A program made the translations under genes and the position numbers. Source: an uncultured Erysipelotrichaceae bacterium (GTDB lineage Bacteria; Bacillota_I; Bacilli_A; Erysipelotrichales; Coprobacillaceae). Taken from it: a stretch of 64,000 bases of DNA. Under the pieces are notes generated by a model. The model saw only the letters and a program-made list of their open reading frames with translations, did not search any database and was not told the DNA's origin. Numbering within the stretch: the first letter of the stretch is position 1; each line of letters starts with the position of its first letter. The stretch lies in NCBI GenBank assembly GCA_910588075.1, contig CAJUOS010000001.1, positions 1 through 64,000 of the forward strand, in the 5' to 3' direction. This document shows positions 51,502 through 62,777 of the stretch, one piece after another.

Positions 51502-54169
51502 AAAACTCACTATCATTATTAAACAAATCTTCAAAAGAAATAGGTTCAAAATGTTTTTCCTTTTGTTCCTCTTTCTTCTCTTTAACTATTTCTTGCTTTT
51601 GAATATCTTTTTCATGTCTATCCACTTTTTCAATTTCTTTTTTATCATCAATAAAATAATCTAATTCTATTTTACTTATAACTTCATCATGATTTTCTGA
51701 TTGATTAAAAATCAATTGATCTTCTTTCAAATCTTTTATTTCTTCACAATGATACATATCAGTTGTTAACGTTTTTTCTTGATAAACAAATTGTATTTGT
51801 TGGTTCTTAATCATTGTAAGCACACTAGGCTTATTCATTAATTGACTAAAGCTATAATCTTTTACATCAATATCAATTATTTTTTCTTCAGTATATATTT
51901 TTAAAGAATCTTGAGGGTCTAAAACATAAGTATATAATGAATGAATAACATTTGTTTTAGGAGATTTAAAAATTAATGAACCCTTTGTTGCCCTATTACA
52001 ACTAGGAATATCAGAAATATGTAATCTTTTTATTCCAGGTTGATTACTAATAACAATATATGAACTTGTCTTTAATGGATCAAAAACATTCATAGAAATT
52101 AATTGATCATTTTTAAGATTAATTCCTTTCATTCCTCCTGCTTTTAAACCTAAAATAGAAATTTCATCTTCACTGTATAATGTTGCATAACCTAACTGGC
52201 TAGTTAATACAATTCCTTGTTTTCCATCAGTTAAACTTATACTTTGTAATAAATCATCTTTTTTTAAATTCATACATTTTATAGATTTGGTAAAACGAGT
52301 AACCTCAAATTCTTTTAATTGAACTCTTTTTACCTGTCCTAATTGTGTAGCAAAAACAATATATAGTGGTAAATGAAAGTTTTTAACAAGAATAGAACCA
52401 ATTATTTTTTCATCAGGAGAAACTTTAATTAAATAACTTATATGCTTACCAAGTTCTTTCCATTTAAATTCTTCTAATTTATGAATTGGAATATATAAAT
52501 AATTTCCTTTATCAGTGAAAACCAATAATTTATCTAAAGTACTTGCAAAATGAAGATCAATTAATTTATCATCTTCTTTTTTTCCAAAAGCTGTATTTTC
52601 ACTTGCTTTATATGACCTTTGTGAAATACGCTTAATATAACCATCTTGTGTAATTGAAACATAAATATCTTCAGGTAAAATCATAGCCTCTTCATTAATA
52701 ATAACTTCTTGAATTTTTTCTTTAATTTCTGTTAAACGAGGAGAAGGATATTGTTTTTTGATTTGTTTTAATTCATCAATAATCACTTTTCTTAATACAG
52801 AATCACTATCCAATATTTCATGAAGTGTTTGAATAAGAGTTTCTAGTTCATGTTTTTCTTTTTCTAAAGCAACAATATCAGTATTGGTTAAACGATATAA
52901 TTGCAATGTTACAATGGCTTCTGATTGCTTTTCTGAAAAGCCAAATTTGACTTGTATATTTTTCTTAGCATCTTGTTTATCTTTAGAACTTCTAATTGTA
53001 TGTACAACTTCATCTAACATAGAAACAGCTTTTATTAAACCATCTACAATATGTTTTCTATCTTTTGCCTTATTTAAATCATAAATTGAACGTTTTGTAA
53101 TCACTTCAATTTGATGATGAATATATCCATCTAAAATATTCTCAATTCCCATTAAAACAGGTCTTTTATCTTTAATAGCAACCATATTATAATTATAGTT
53201 TTTTTGTAAATCAGTATTCTTATAAAAATAATTTAATGTATTTTGAATATCCACATCTTTTTTTAAATCAATAACAATACTCAATCCATTTCTATCCGAC
53301 TCATCTCTTACTTCAATAATTCCATCAATACTTTTATTAAAACGAATTTCATCTAATTTTCTAACCAATTCTGCTTTATTAACTTCATAAGGAATTTCAC
53401 TGATAACTATTTTATTTATATTTTTTTCTTGAATAATTTCAGTTTTAGAACGAACAACAACTTTTCCTTTTCCTTTTTGAAAAGCTGTTTTTATTCCATC
53501 AATTCCTTCAACAATTGCTCCAGTGGGAAAATCAGGACCTTTTATAAATTCCATTAATTTATCCAAAGAACAATGAGGATGCAAGATTCTATATATTGTT
53601 GCATCAATAACCTCTCCAAGATTATGTGGCGGTATATCAGTTGCATAACCAGCAGAAATACCAGTTGCTCCATTGACTAATAAATTTGGATATTTAGCAG
53701 GTAAAACTGTTGGTTCATACTCAGTATCATCAAAATTTAAAGCCATTTGTACAGTTTCTTTATCAAGATCTTTTAATAATTCTAAAGCAATTGCAGATAA
53801 TCTTGCTTCAGTATAACGCATAGCTGCTGCTGGATCGTTATCAATAGAACCATTATTACCTTGCATATCAACCAATGGTATACGCATCTTCCATTCTTGA
53901 GATAAACGAACCATTGCATCATATACAGATGTATCTCCATGAGGATGATAGTTACCAATAACATTACCAACAGTTTTAGCAGATTTACGATATGGTTTTA
54001 AATGTGTATTCCCTTCTTTATACATAGCATAAAGAATTCTACGTTGAACTGGTTTTAAACCATCTCTTACATCAGGTAAAGCACGGTCTTGAATAATATA
54101 CTTTGAATATTTTCCAAAACGATCACCCATGATATCATCTAATGATTGTCTAATAATTTTTTCACTCAT
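51500..54169 (-). CDS. parC: DNA topoisomerase IV subunit A
   Basis: ParC is the DNA-cutting subunit of topoisomerase IV, which decatenates daughter chromosomes. The 889-residue protein begins MSEKIIRQSLDDIMGDRFGKY, has the QRDR-type YHPHGDTSVYDAM and the active-site Tyr in AMRYTEARLS, then the beta-pinwheel C-terminal domain (for example GLKAGGMKGINLK), ending in a charged tail (KEIEKVDRHEKDIQK). ATG 54169 follows AAGGAGG; an upstream reading to 54238 overlaps parE and lacks a site. Confidence 0.95.
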   Translation of the reverse strand: MSEKIIRQSLDDIMGDRFGKYSKYIIQDRALPDVRDGLKPVQRRILYAMYKEGNTHLKPYRKSAKTVGNVIGNYHPHGDTSVYDAMVRLSQEWKMRIPLVDMQGNNGSIDNDPAAAMRYTEARLSAIALELLKDLDKETVQMALNFDDTEYEPTVLPAKYPNLLVNGATGISAGYATDIPPHNLGEVIDATIYRILHPHCSLDKLMEFIKGPDFPTGAIVEGIDGIKTAFQKGKGKVVVRSKTEIIQEKNINKIVISEIPYEVNKAELVRKLDEIRFNKSIDGIIEVRDESDRNGLSIVIDLKKDVDIQNTLNYFYKNTDLQKNYNYNMVAIKDKRPVLMGIENILDGYIHHQIEVITKRSIYDLNKAKDRKHIVDGLIKAVSMLDEVVHTIRSSKDKQDAKKNIQVKFGFSEKQSEAIVTLQLYRLTNTDIVALEKEKHELETLIQTLHEILDSDSVLRKVIIDELKQIKKQYPSPRLTEIKEKIQEVIINEEAMILPEDIYVSITQDGYIKRISQRSYKASENTAFGKKEDDKLIDLHFASTLDKLLVFTDKGNYLYIPIHKLEEFKWKELGKHISYLIKVSPDEKIIGSILVKNFHLPLYIVFATQLGQVKRVQLKEFEVTRFTKSIKCMNLKKDDLLQSISLTDGKQGIVLTSQLGYATLYSEDEISILGLKAGGMKGINLKNDQLISMNVFDPLKTSSYIVISNQPGIKRLHISDIPSCNRATKGSLIFKSPKTNVIHSLYTYVLDPQDSLKIYTEEKIIDIDVKDYSFSQLMNKPSVLTMIKNQQIQFVYQEKTLTTDMYHCEEIKDLKEDQLIFNQSENHDEVISKIELDYFIDDKKEIEKVDRHEKDIQKQEIVKEKKEEQKEKHFEPISFEDLFNNDSEF

Positions 54170-54180
54170 GCTTACCCTCC

Positions 54181-56124
<1,944 letters not shown>

Positions 56125-56137
56125 TCATAACTATATT

Positions 56138-56146
56138 ATTATATCA
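56138..56146 (-). promoter_or_regulatory. Extended -10 promoter of parE-parC
   Basis: Minus strand TGA followed by TATAAT (56143-56138). Confidence 0.55.
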
Positions 56147-56219
56147 AAATCCCTTATTTTATGCTAGTTTAATTTTTATATATCATTGATGCCATCTATA
56201 CAAGTTATAATGAAAATAT

Positions 56220-56247
56220 TTGATTTTTTATACTATTAATGTATAAT
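56220..56247 (+). promoter_or_regulatory. SigA promoter of plsY
   Basis: TTGATT (56220-56225), 16-base spacer, TATAAT (56242-56247). Confidence 0.65.
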
Positions 56248-56267
56248 TATCACAAGGATGTGAAAAT

Positions 56268-56876
56268 ATGAAAATAGTAATAAGTTTACTTTTAATCATT
56301 ATGAGTTATTTATATGGTTCTATACCATTTGCTCTTGTTATTGGAAAATTATTTTATAATACCGATGTTAGAAATCAAGGTTCAGGAAATCTTGGAGGAA
56401 CAAATGCTGGACGTGTTTTAGGTAAAAAAGCTGGTATAAGTGTTATTTTATTAGATGCATCAAAATGTTGTATCTCTATATTAATTGCTAAAACAATATC
56501 TCATTATATGGGAATAAATCAAGATATTATTTATTTATGTGCATTTGCATGTGTTATTGGACATTGTTATCCAATATTTGCACAATTTAAGGGCGGAAAA
56601 GCAGTTTCAGTAGCAATTGGATATACCCTAGTAACAAATATTTATGCTTTTTTTGTTGCTATTGTTATATTTTTAATAACATTAAAAATATCTAAATATG
56701 TTTCTTTATCATCAATTTTAGCATCTTTAGCTATTTTAATTGTTTCACCTTTTATTGGTTATCCAATGATTGGAATCATCACAAATGTTTGTATAGTCAT
56801 GCTACTTATTTATAAGCATAAAGAAAATATAAAAAGAATTAAAAGCAAAACAGAAAGTCAAATTACTTGGATGTAA
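56268..56876 (+). CDS. plsY: Glycerol-3-phosphate acyltransferase PlsY
   Basis: PlsY acylates glycerol-3-phosphate at position 1 from acyl-phosphate, starting phospholipid synthesis. The 202-residue membrane protein has several spans and the three conserved loops: SIPFALVIGKLF, RNQGSGNLGGTNAGRVLG and FKGGKAVSVAIG, with HCYPIF. It is divergent from parE, the common Firmicute arrangement. AAGGATG-like bases precede ATG. Confidence 0.94.
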   Translation: MKIVISLLLIIMSYLYGSIPFALVIGKLFYNTDVRNQGSGNLGGTNAGRVLGKKAGISVILLDASKCCISILIAKTISHYMGINQDIIYLCAFACVIGHCYPIFAQFKGGKAVSVAIGYTLVTNIYAFFVAIVIFLITLKISKYVSLSSILASLAILIVSPFIGYPMIGIITNVCIVMLLIYKHKENIKRIKSKTESQITWM

Positions 56877-56906
56877 AAAGAAATTCCATAAAAATTTAAT
56901 ATAATA

Positions 56907-56957
56907 AAATGAACCTCCTTTATTTAGATATCCTAATAAATGGGGTTCATTTCATTT
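56907..56957. terminator. Probable bidirectional terminator between plsY and the histidine phosphatase gene
   Basis: AAATGAACC (56907-56915) and GGTTCATTT (56944-56952) form a 9-bp stem with a further AT-rich inner pairing; both flanks are T/A-rich in the right orientation for the convergent genes. Confidence 0.6.
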
Positions 56958-56964
56958 AATCCTT

Positions 56965-57603
56965 TTATTTTGAAAATGATTCATTAGCAATATGTGGTAA
57001 AAATGAACATTCATTATAAAAATCTAATGTATAAACACCATGATCATAAAGAACACATGTTAATGAACATCCATCCACAACTTTTTGATTAAGTTTTACA
57101 AATTCTTTTTTTTCTAAACCTAACATAGTTGCAAGAAGAACAATAAAATACATTCCATGAGTTATAATCATTATTTGAGAATGATCAGGTAACTGTTGAA
57201 TATCTTTCAAAAAAGAATGGACACGTTCAATCACTTGACCATATGATTCTCCCTCTGGAATGCAAGTAAATTTCTCAGGTTCATGCCATAACTGATAATA
57301 TAAATCATGATTTTCTTTTAATATATCAGTTATTTTTTGACCCTCAAATATTCCAAAATTCATTTCCATCAAACGATTATCTTGAATAATATTCTGATTA
57401 TCAAAAATAATCTTTGCAGTCTTATAAGCTCTTAATATAGGACTTGAATAAATATAATCAAATCGCATATGAGAAATGTATTCTTTTAAAGCATGAGCAT
57501 TTTCAATACCTTCTTGAGTCAATGATGAATCCTTTCTTCCTTGCAATCTTTTTTCTTCATTCCATTGTGTTTTAGAATGACGTGTTAAATATATTTTTAT
57601 CAT
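56965..57603 (-). CDS. Histidine phosphatase family protein (phosphoglycerate mutase-like)
   Basis: A 212-residue enzyme of the histidine phosphatase superfamily. IKIYLTRHSKTQWNEE carries the phospho-His, with RHS where most have RHG; MRFDYIYSSPILRAYKTA, NFGIFEGQ and THGMYFIV supply the other active-site residues. The substrate could be phosphoglycerate or another sugar phosphate. The start is uncertain: MIKIYLTRH (57603) fits the family but has no ribosome binding site, and a longer reading to 57642 overlaps yneF. A terminator lies in between. Confidence 0.75.
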   Translation of the reverse strand: MIKIYLTRHSKTQWNEEKRLQGRKDSSLTQEGIENAHALKEYISHMRFDYIYSSPILRAYKTAKIIFDNQNIIQDNRLMEMNFGIFEGQKITDILKENHDLYYQLWHEPEKFTCIPEGESYGQVIERVHSFLKDIQQLPDHSQIMIITHGMYFIVLLATMLGLEKKEFVKLNQKVVDGCSLTCVLYDHGVYTLDFYNECSFLPHIANESFSK

Positions 57604-57604
57604 A

Positions 57605-57632
57605 GTAAAAAATAAGGGAGTACCCTTATTTA
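57605..57632 (-). terminator. Terminator after yneF, ahead of the phosphatase gene
   Basis: Minus strand AATAAGGG-TACT-CCCTTATT followed by TTTTAC. It overlaps the yneF stop codon and ends just before the phosphatase ATG at 57603. Confidence 0.7.
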
Positions 57633-57826
57633 TATTGGTCATTAATATTTTTCATAATTCTTTTTATTTGTGTTTCATTAGGTTTACGTCCCATTTCCAT
57701 AAACATCGCACGAATCATCTTTTCATTAATAGGTGGATTTTTCTTTAAGTTTCTCTTAAATAAATAACGAGAAGCAAAGAATCCTATAGCAAGACCAATA
57801 ACAAGTCCAATAATTCCATTAACCAT
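57626..57826 (-). CDS. YneF-family (UPF0154) membrane protein
   Basis: A 66-residue protein of UPF0154 (B. subtilis YneF): one N-terminal membrane span (GIIGLVIGLAIGFFASRYLF) and a basic cytoplasmic tail with NPPINEKMIRAMFMEMGRKP. The function is unknown. In B. subtilis it is close to the parE/plsY (yneS) region, so synteny supports the call. GGAGG precedes ATG, and the promoter at 57856-57883 is strong. Confidence 0.85.
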   Translation of the reverse strand: MVNGIIGLVIGLAIGFFASRYLFKRNLKKNPPINEKMIRAMFMEMGRKPNETQIKRIMKNINDQYK

Positions 57827-57855
57827 TTCATTTCCTCCATTTCATACTATTGAAT

Positions 57856-57883
57856 ATTATAGCATATATTACAAATTTGTAAA
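57856..57883 (-). promoter_or_regulatory. SigA promoter of yneF
   Basis: Minus strand: TTTACA (57883-57878), 16-base spacer, TATAAT (57861-57856) with TGC upstream. The palindrome ACAAATTTGT overlaps the -35. Confidence 0.65.
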
Positions 57884-57887
57884 ATAA

Positions 57888-58244
57888 TTATAACTCAATC
57901 ATATAAAAGTTTTTAGAAATTCCTTTTAAAATATCGAAAATAATTTGTTTATGTTCACTTTCTTCTACTTCTACATCATATTCATTCATCTGGATTTTTA
58001 TAGACTCATTTGTAATAGGATTATACAAAGTATGTATACCATGATAATATGAATAGTCTTCTCTTTCATTAAGAATATTTAATAATATTTTCTTTTCTTT
58101 ATGTATTGGAGAAAATAATAATTCAATCTGTTTTGATTCAAAAATACTATTTTGAGGTAAATATAATAATGAACCAAGCATTGGATATATTTCTACCATT
58201 TCATAAAAATTATTTTTCAAAAAAACAACTTTATATTTTCTCAT
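57888..58244 (-). CDS. Conserved hypothetical protein
   Basis: I do not recognise this 118-residue protein. It starts MRKYKVVFLKNNFYEMVEIYP and contains EREDYSYYHGIHTLYNP; no membrane span or signal peptide is visible and it is probably a compact beta-rich cytoplasmic protein. ATG 58244 follows GGGTGA by 6 bases; a GTG at 58253 is also in frame but falls within this site. It lies between yneF and the terminator of the hydrogenase operon. Confidence 0.6.
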   Translation of the reverse strand: MRKYKVVFLKNNFYEMVEIYPMLGSLLYLPQNSIFESKQIELLFSPIHKEKKILLNILNEREDYSYYHGIHTLYNPITNESIKIQMNEYDVEVEESEHKQIIFDILKGISKNFYMIEL

Positions 58245-58292
58245 TTTATTCACCCATAAATATTATATAAAAAATCATCTAAAAAGACTGTC

Positions 58293-58317
58293 AAAAAAAG
58301 AACCTATACAGGTTCTT
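58293..58317 (-). terminator. Terminator of the hydrogenase operon
   Basis: AAGAACCT / AGGTTCTT with a 4-base loop, then T-run on the minus strand, overlapping the stop codon of hndD-like gene. Confidence 0.85.
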
Positions 58318-60064
58318 ATTTAAATTTTTTCTGTTTATCATATGTTGTATGAAGTAATTCATGAGCTACATGAGAATTAGGATGTCCTAAGAAATCTTCA
58401 TATAACTTTTGAATTTGTGTGTTTTTATGAGATTTTCTTGCAGGCATAGCACGATCTTCATCATAAAGTGCTTTGGCTCTTGCACCCTTAAAATCAAATC
58501 CACTATTTCTAATTAAAGCATTGACATATGATTGTCCTCCACCATTAATACATCCACCAGGACATCCCATAATTTCAATAAAATGATATTTTGAACGTCC
58601 TGCTTTAATATCTTCTAACAATGGTTTTGCTATGGTCATACTATGAGCCACTGCAACATTGACAGTTAAATCTCCCACTTGAATTGATGCTTCTTTTAAT
58701 CCTCTTTGACCACGAACAGCATGATATTCAATAGTATCTAAATCTTGTTGAGTTAATACATCTACAACTGTTCTTAAAGCAGCTTCCATAACACCACCAC
58801 TTGCTCCAAATATAACTCCAGCTCCAGTATATTCTCCAAACATATCTTGATCAAACTCTTCATCTTTTAAATCAACAAAATTAACACCAAACATTTTAAT
58901 AAGTTTTCCAAGTTCTCTAGTTGTTAAAACAGCATCAACATCTTTCATTTCTTTTTTTATCATTTGTGTTCTTTCTTTTTCTCCCTTTTTTGCAACACAA
59001 GGCATAATAGAAACAACATAAATATCCTTAGGATCAATTCTCATTTGTTTTGCATAATAAGATTTTAACATTGCACCTAACATCATATGAGGAGATTTAC
59101 ATGTTGATAAATTATCTAATAATTCTGGATATTCTTTTTCACAATAATTAATCCATCCTGGAGAACAAGAAGTAATCATTGGTAATTTACCATTATTTTG
59201 CAAACGATTTATAAATTCATATCCTTCTTCCATAATTGTTAAATCAGCACCAAAATTAGTATCATAAACTTTATCAAATCCAACTAACTTTAATGCAGCA
59301 ACCATCTTACCAGTAACACGTGTACCAATAGGCATACCAAACTCTTCACCTAAACTTGCTCTAACTGCTGGAGCAGTTTGGACAACAACATGTTTATGTG
59401 GATCATTCAATGCTTCAATAACATTATGAACTTCTTCTTTTTCATATAATGCTCCAACTGGACAAACATTAATACATTGTCCACATTGCATACAATTCAC
59501 ATCAGCAAAGCTTTTATCAAAAACAGGTCCAACTTTTGTTTTAAAACCTCTATCCATAAAACCTAAAACACCTAATCCTTGATGTTTTTTGCATGATGCA
59601 ACACATCTTCCACATAAAATACATTTAGATGTATCTCTAACAATACCTGGAGAAACTTCATCAAATGTAGGAGTATTTTTTTCACCTTTGAATGCATCTT
59701 CTCTAACACCTAATTCTTGACATAATCTTTGAAGTTCACAATTTGTATTTCTAATACAAGATAAACAATCTTTAGAGTGATTAGAAACAATTAATTCAAC
59801 AACTCTTCTTCTCGCATCCAAAGCTCTCATTGAATTTGTTTTGACAACCATACCCTCTCTTACAGGATATACACAAGCAGCACATAAATTACGAACACCT
59901 TCAACTTCTACTTGACATACACGACATGCTCCTGTTCCAGTATAATCTTTTAAATAACATAAAGTAGGAATATGAATGCCATTTTCTCTAGCAACTTCTA
60001 AAATTGTTTTTCCTTCGTAAGTTTCCACTTGACGATTATTAATTGTTAATTTTATTTTTCCCAT
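58316..60064 (-). CDS. hndD: [FeFe] hydrogenase catalytic subunit (HndD/HydA type)
   Basis: Catalyses H2 formation or uptake at the H-cluster. The 582-residue protein has an N-terminal 2Fe-2S ferredoxin domain (GTGACRVCQVEVEG, LCAACVYP), a His-Cys3 motif (HSKDCLSC), two 4Fe-4S sites (CILCGRCVASC, CMQCGQCINVC) and the H-cluster motifs TSCSPGW, MPCVAKKGE and CPGGCINGGGQ. The first motif has Ser where most have a second Cys. ATG 60064 follows AGGTGG by 5 bases; GTG 60073 is upstream. It is the last gene of the operon, after the HndC-like subunit (2 to 10 bases). Confidence 0.93.
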   Translation of the reverse strand: MGKIKLTINNRQVETYEGKTILEVARENGIHIPTLCYLKDYTGTGACRVCQVEVEGVRNLCAACVYPVREGMVVKTNSMRALDARRRVVELIVSNHSKDCLSCIRNTNCELQRLCQELGVREDAFKGEKNTPTFDEVSPGIVRDTSKCILCGRCVASCKKHQGLGVLGFMDRGFKTKVGPVFDKSFADVNCMQCGQCINVCPVGALYEKEEVHNVIEALNDPHKHVVVQTAPAVRASLGEEFGMPIGTRVTGKMVAALKLVGFDKVYDTNFGADLTIMEEGYEFINRLQNNGKLPMITSCSPGWINYCEKEYPELLDNLSTCKSPHMMLGAMLKSYYAKQMRIDPKDIYVVSIMPCVAKKGEKERTQMIKKEMKDVDAVLTTRELGKLIKMFGVNFVDLKDEEFDQDMFGEYTGAGVIFGASGGVMEAALRTVVDVLTQQDLDTIEYHAVRGQRGLKEASIQVGDLTVNVAVAHSMTIAKPLLEDIKAGRSKYHFIEIMGCPGGCINGGGQSYVNALIRNSGFDFKGARAKALYDEDRAMPARKSHKNTQIQKLYEDFLGHPNSHVAHELLHTTYDKQKKFK

Positions 60065-60073
60065 TCTTTCCAC

Positions 60074-61867
60074 CTACTTTCTTATAATGACACCAAAGTG
60101 ACATGCTTTTAAACAATTACCACATTTTATACATTTATCTTGATCAATACGATAAGGAACTTTTCCTAATTGACCATCAATAGCATTAGCTGGACATTGT
60201 CTAGCACAAAGACCACATTTACGACATTTATCTTCTTCTATTTCATAAGATAATAATGCTTTACATACTCCAGCAGGACATTTTTTATCAACAATATGTG
60301 CAATATATTCATCTCTAAACTGAGAAATTGTTGATAATACTGGATTTGGAGCAGATTGTCCAAGACCACAAAGTGCAGTATCTTTAATTGTTCCAGCAAG
60401 GGTTTCTAATTCATCCAATGTTTCCATAGTTCCTCTACCTTCACAAATATCCTCTAAGAGTTCTAACATACGTTTTGTTCCAATTCGACATGGTGAACAT
60501 TTTCCACATGATTCATCAACAATAAAGTCCATATAAAATCTTGCTACATCAACCATACAATTATCTTCATCTAAAACAATCATTCCTCCAGAACCCATCA
60601 TTGAACCAAGTTTTACTAACTCATCAAATCCAATAGGAGTATCCAATTGTTTTTCTGTTAAACATCCACCAGATGGACCACCTGTTTGTACAGCTTTAAA
60701 TTGTTTACGATTAGGACATCCTCCTCCAATTTCATAAACAACTTCTCTTAATGTTGTTCCCATAGGAACTTCCACTAATCCAGTATTTACAATTTTACCA
60801 CCTAAAGCAAATACTTTTGTTCCAGTTGAAGTTTCTGTACCAATAGATTTAAACCATTCTGAACCATTTAAAATAATTTGGGCAATATTAGCATATGTTT
60901 CAACATTATTAATAATTGTTGGTTTACCCCATACTCCTTTATGAGCTGGGAATGGAGGCTTAGGTTTAGGCATACCTCTTTCCCCTTCAATAGATTGAAT
61001 CAATGCAGTTTCTTCTCCACAAACAAACGCTCCAGCTCCTAATCGAATTTCAAGATCAAAATCAAAACCACTACCAAAAATATTTTGACCTAATAATCCA
61101 AGTTCTTTTGCTTGAGCAATAGCATGTTTTAATCTTTCAACAGCTATTGGATATTCAGCACGAATATAAATATATCCATAATGTGCTCCTATGGCATATC
61201 CTGCAATAGCCATAGCTTCAATAACACTATGTGGATTTCCTTCAAGAATAGATCTATCCATAAATGCTCCTGGATCACCCTCATCAGCATTACAAATCAC
61301 ATATTTTTCATCACCTGGCTCATTTAATGCAAATTGCCATTTCATTCCAGTAGGGAAACCTCCCCCACCTCGACCTCTTAAACCACTATCTTTAATAACA
61401 TCAACAACCTCTTGTGGTTGCATTTCTGATAAAACTTTACCTAATGCAAAATAGCCATCTTTTGCTATATATTCTTGTATATTTTCTGGATCAATAACTC
61501 CACAATTATGAAGTGCTATTCTTTTTTGTTTTTCATAGAATTTTGTTTTGTTAATATCATGAATTTCATTTGTTTCTTGATCAGATTCATTCAACATTAA
61601 ACGATGAACAGGACGTCCTTTATAAAAATGCTCCATGACAATTTCTTTAACATCTTCCACTTTAACAGACTTATAAATAATATTATCAGGATAAATAGAT
61701 ACATTAGGTCCTACACCACAAAGTCCCAAACAACCAGTACGTAAAACACTAACTTCATTTTGTAATCCTAAAGAATTAATTTCAGATCGAAAAGCTTCAA
61801 TTAACTCACCAGAATTTCCAATTGTACATCCTGTACCAGCACAAACTAATACTTGTATTCTTTCCAT
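60074..61867 (-). CDS. hndC: NuoF/HndC-type hydrogenase subunit (NADH/NADP and FMN binding)
   Basis: The electron-transfer subunit linking NAD(P)H to the hydrogenase. The 597-residue protein has an N-terminal thioredoxin-like 2Fe-2S domain (CAGTGC, TGCLGLCG), the flavin/NAD core (GLRGRGGGGFPTGMKWQF, GAGAFVCGEETALIQSIEG), the 4Fe-4S site ESCGKCSPCRIGT, and two C-terminal 4Fe-4S motifs (CRKCGLCARQC, CIKCGNCLKAC). ATG 61867 is 7 bases after GGAGG; the upstream GTG at 61873 is too close. It lies between hndB and hndD. Confidence 0.93.
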   Translation of the reverse strand: MERIQVLVCAGTGCTIGNSGELIEAFRSEINSLGLQNEVSVLRTGCLGLCGVGPNVSIYPDNIIYKSVKVEDVKEIVMEHFYKGRPVHRLMLNESDQETNEIHDINKTKFYEKQKRIALHNCGVIDPENIQEYIAKDGYFALGKVLSEMQPQEVVDVIKDSGLRGRGGGGFPTGMKWQFALNEPGDEKYVICNADEGDPGAFMDRSILEGNPHSVIEAMAIAGYAIGAHYGYIYIRAEYPIAVERLKHAIAQAKELGLLGQNIFGSGFDFDLEIRLGAGAFVCGEETALIQSIEGERGMPKPKPPFPAHKGVWGKPTIINNVETYANIAQIILNGSEWFKSIGTETSTGTKVFALGGKIVNTGLVEVPMGTTLREVVYEIGGGCPNRKQFKAVQTGGPSGGCLTEKQLDTPIGFDELVKLGSMMGSGGMIVLDEDNCMVDVARFYMDFIVDESCGKCSPCRIGTKRMLELLEDICEGRGTMETLDELETLAGTIKDTALCGLGQSAPNPVLSTISQFRDEYIAHIVDKKCPAGVCKALLSYEIEEDKCRKCGLCARQCPANAIDGQLGKVPYRIDQDKCIKCGNCLKACHFGVIIRK

Positions 61868-61878
61868 GCTCACCCCTC

Positions 61879-62247
61879 CTATTTTTTATATTTTCCTACA
61901 GTATATTCTTCTAAAATTTCATCTCTCATTAAGTGATGAGCAACAATTTCTTTTGCTTTCTTTGCATCCACTAAAACATATGTTGTTTTATTGTCTTCTT
62001 TATCAAAAACTTCAACAATTGGTTCTAAAGTACACATCCCTATACACCCAGTTTGTAAAACAGTTACAGGTAGTTTAGCTTTTGCAACCTCTTCTACTAT
62101 TGTATTTAATACTGGTCTTGCTCCAGCAGCAATTCCACATGTTGCCATTCCTACAACAATACGATATTTTTGATCATCATCCATACGCATTGTCATTTTA
62201 TTTTGAGCAGCCTCTCTAATTTTCTTTAAATCCTCTAATGATTTCAT
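61879..62247 (-). CDS. hndB: HndB-like 2Fe-2S thioredoxin-fold hydrogenase subunit
   Basis: A 122-residue protein like HndB of NADP-reducing hydrogenases: KSLEDLKKIREAAQNKMTMR, then IVVGMATCGIAAGARP with the first Cys and TGCIGMC with the last pair, a thioredoxin-like 2Fe-2S fold. It passes electrons within the complex. A longer reading to 62283 is rejected because AAGGAGGG sits between the two starts. ATG overlaps the end of the HATPase gene by 4 bases. Confidence 0.88.
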   Translation of the reverse strand: MKSLEDLKKIREAAQNKMTMRMDDDQKYRIVVGMATCGIAAGARPVLNTIVEEVAKAKLPVTVLQTGCIGMCTLEPIVEVFDKEDNKTTYVLVDAKKAKEIVAHHLMRDEILEEYTVGKYKK

Positions 62248-62777
62248 TGAGATAATCCCTCCTTCATATAATCTTTTAACCAAACAATAACTTCTGGTTC
62301 TGTTATCTTTACTTCTTCTAAAATACTTTTTATATCTTGAGTATTCATTATAAAATGAATATTATCAGTTTCATATTCAAATACATAGTCTATATTTTCA
62401 TCAGCTTGAATTAAAGTCATTATTGTTTCAATAATATTTCCCATAATAGGAGTATCTATATGATTTTTAATAAATCTGGTTTTGACCTTTGTACCCTGAT
62501 TTTTTTGGGAATGAATTGATAAATAACCACCTGTTAACTCTGCACTTTGCTTAAATAATGGAATACCTAATCCAACTTTACGTGTTGTCCTTGTTGTGAA
62601 AAATGGATCAATAACTTTATCCACTTCTTCTTTAGTCATTCCTTGTCCATTATCTGTAATTTCAATATCCACAATATTCTTTTGAATACTATCAATAATT
62701 CTTATATCAATTTGACTTGCTTGTGCACGTATAGAATTATAAGCTATATCTAATATATTTAAAGCCAATTCATCCAT
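62244..62777 (-). CDS. HATPase (GHKL) protein of the hydrogenase operon
   Basis: A 177-residue GHKL ATP-binding protein, without a His-phosphotransfer domain or membrane part. N-box ALNILDIAYNSIRAQAS, G1 DNGQGMTKEEVDKV, and TTRTTRKVGLGIPLF are clear. Related stand-alone HATPases next to HndABCD genes are annotated as anti-sigma- or kinase-like, with no proven substrate. ATG 62777 is preceded by GGAGG at 7 bases. Overlap with hndB implies joint control; the partner may be the PHP or DRTGG protein next door. Confidence 0.8.
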   Translation of the reverse strand: MDELALNILDIAYNSIRAQASQIDIRIIDSIQKNIVDIEITDNGQGMTKEEVDKVIDPFFTTRTTRKVGLGIPLFKQSAELTGGYLSIHSQKNQGTKVKTRFIKNHIDTPIMGNIIETIMTLIQADENIDYVFEYETDNIHFIMNTQDIKSILEEVKITEPEVIVWLKDYMKEGLSQ

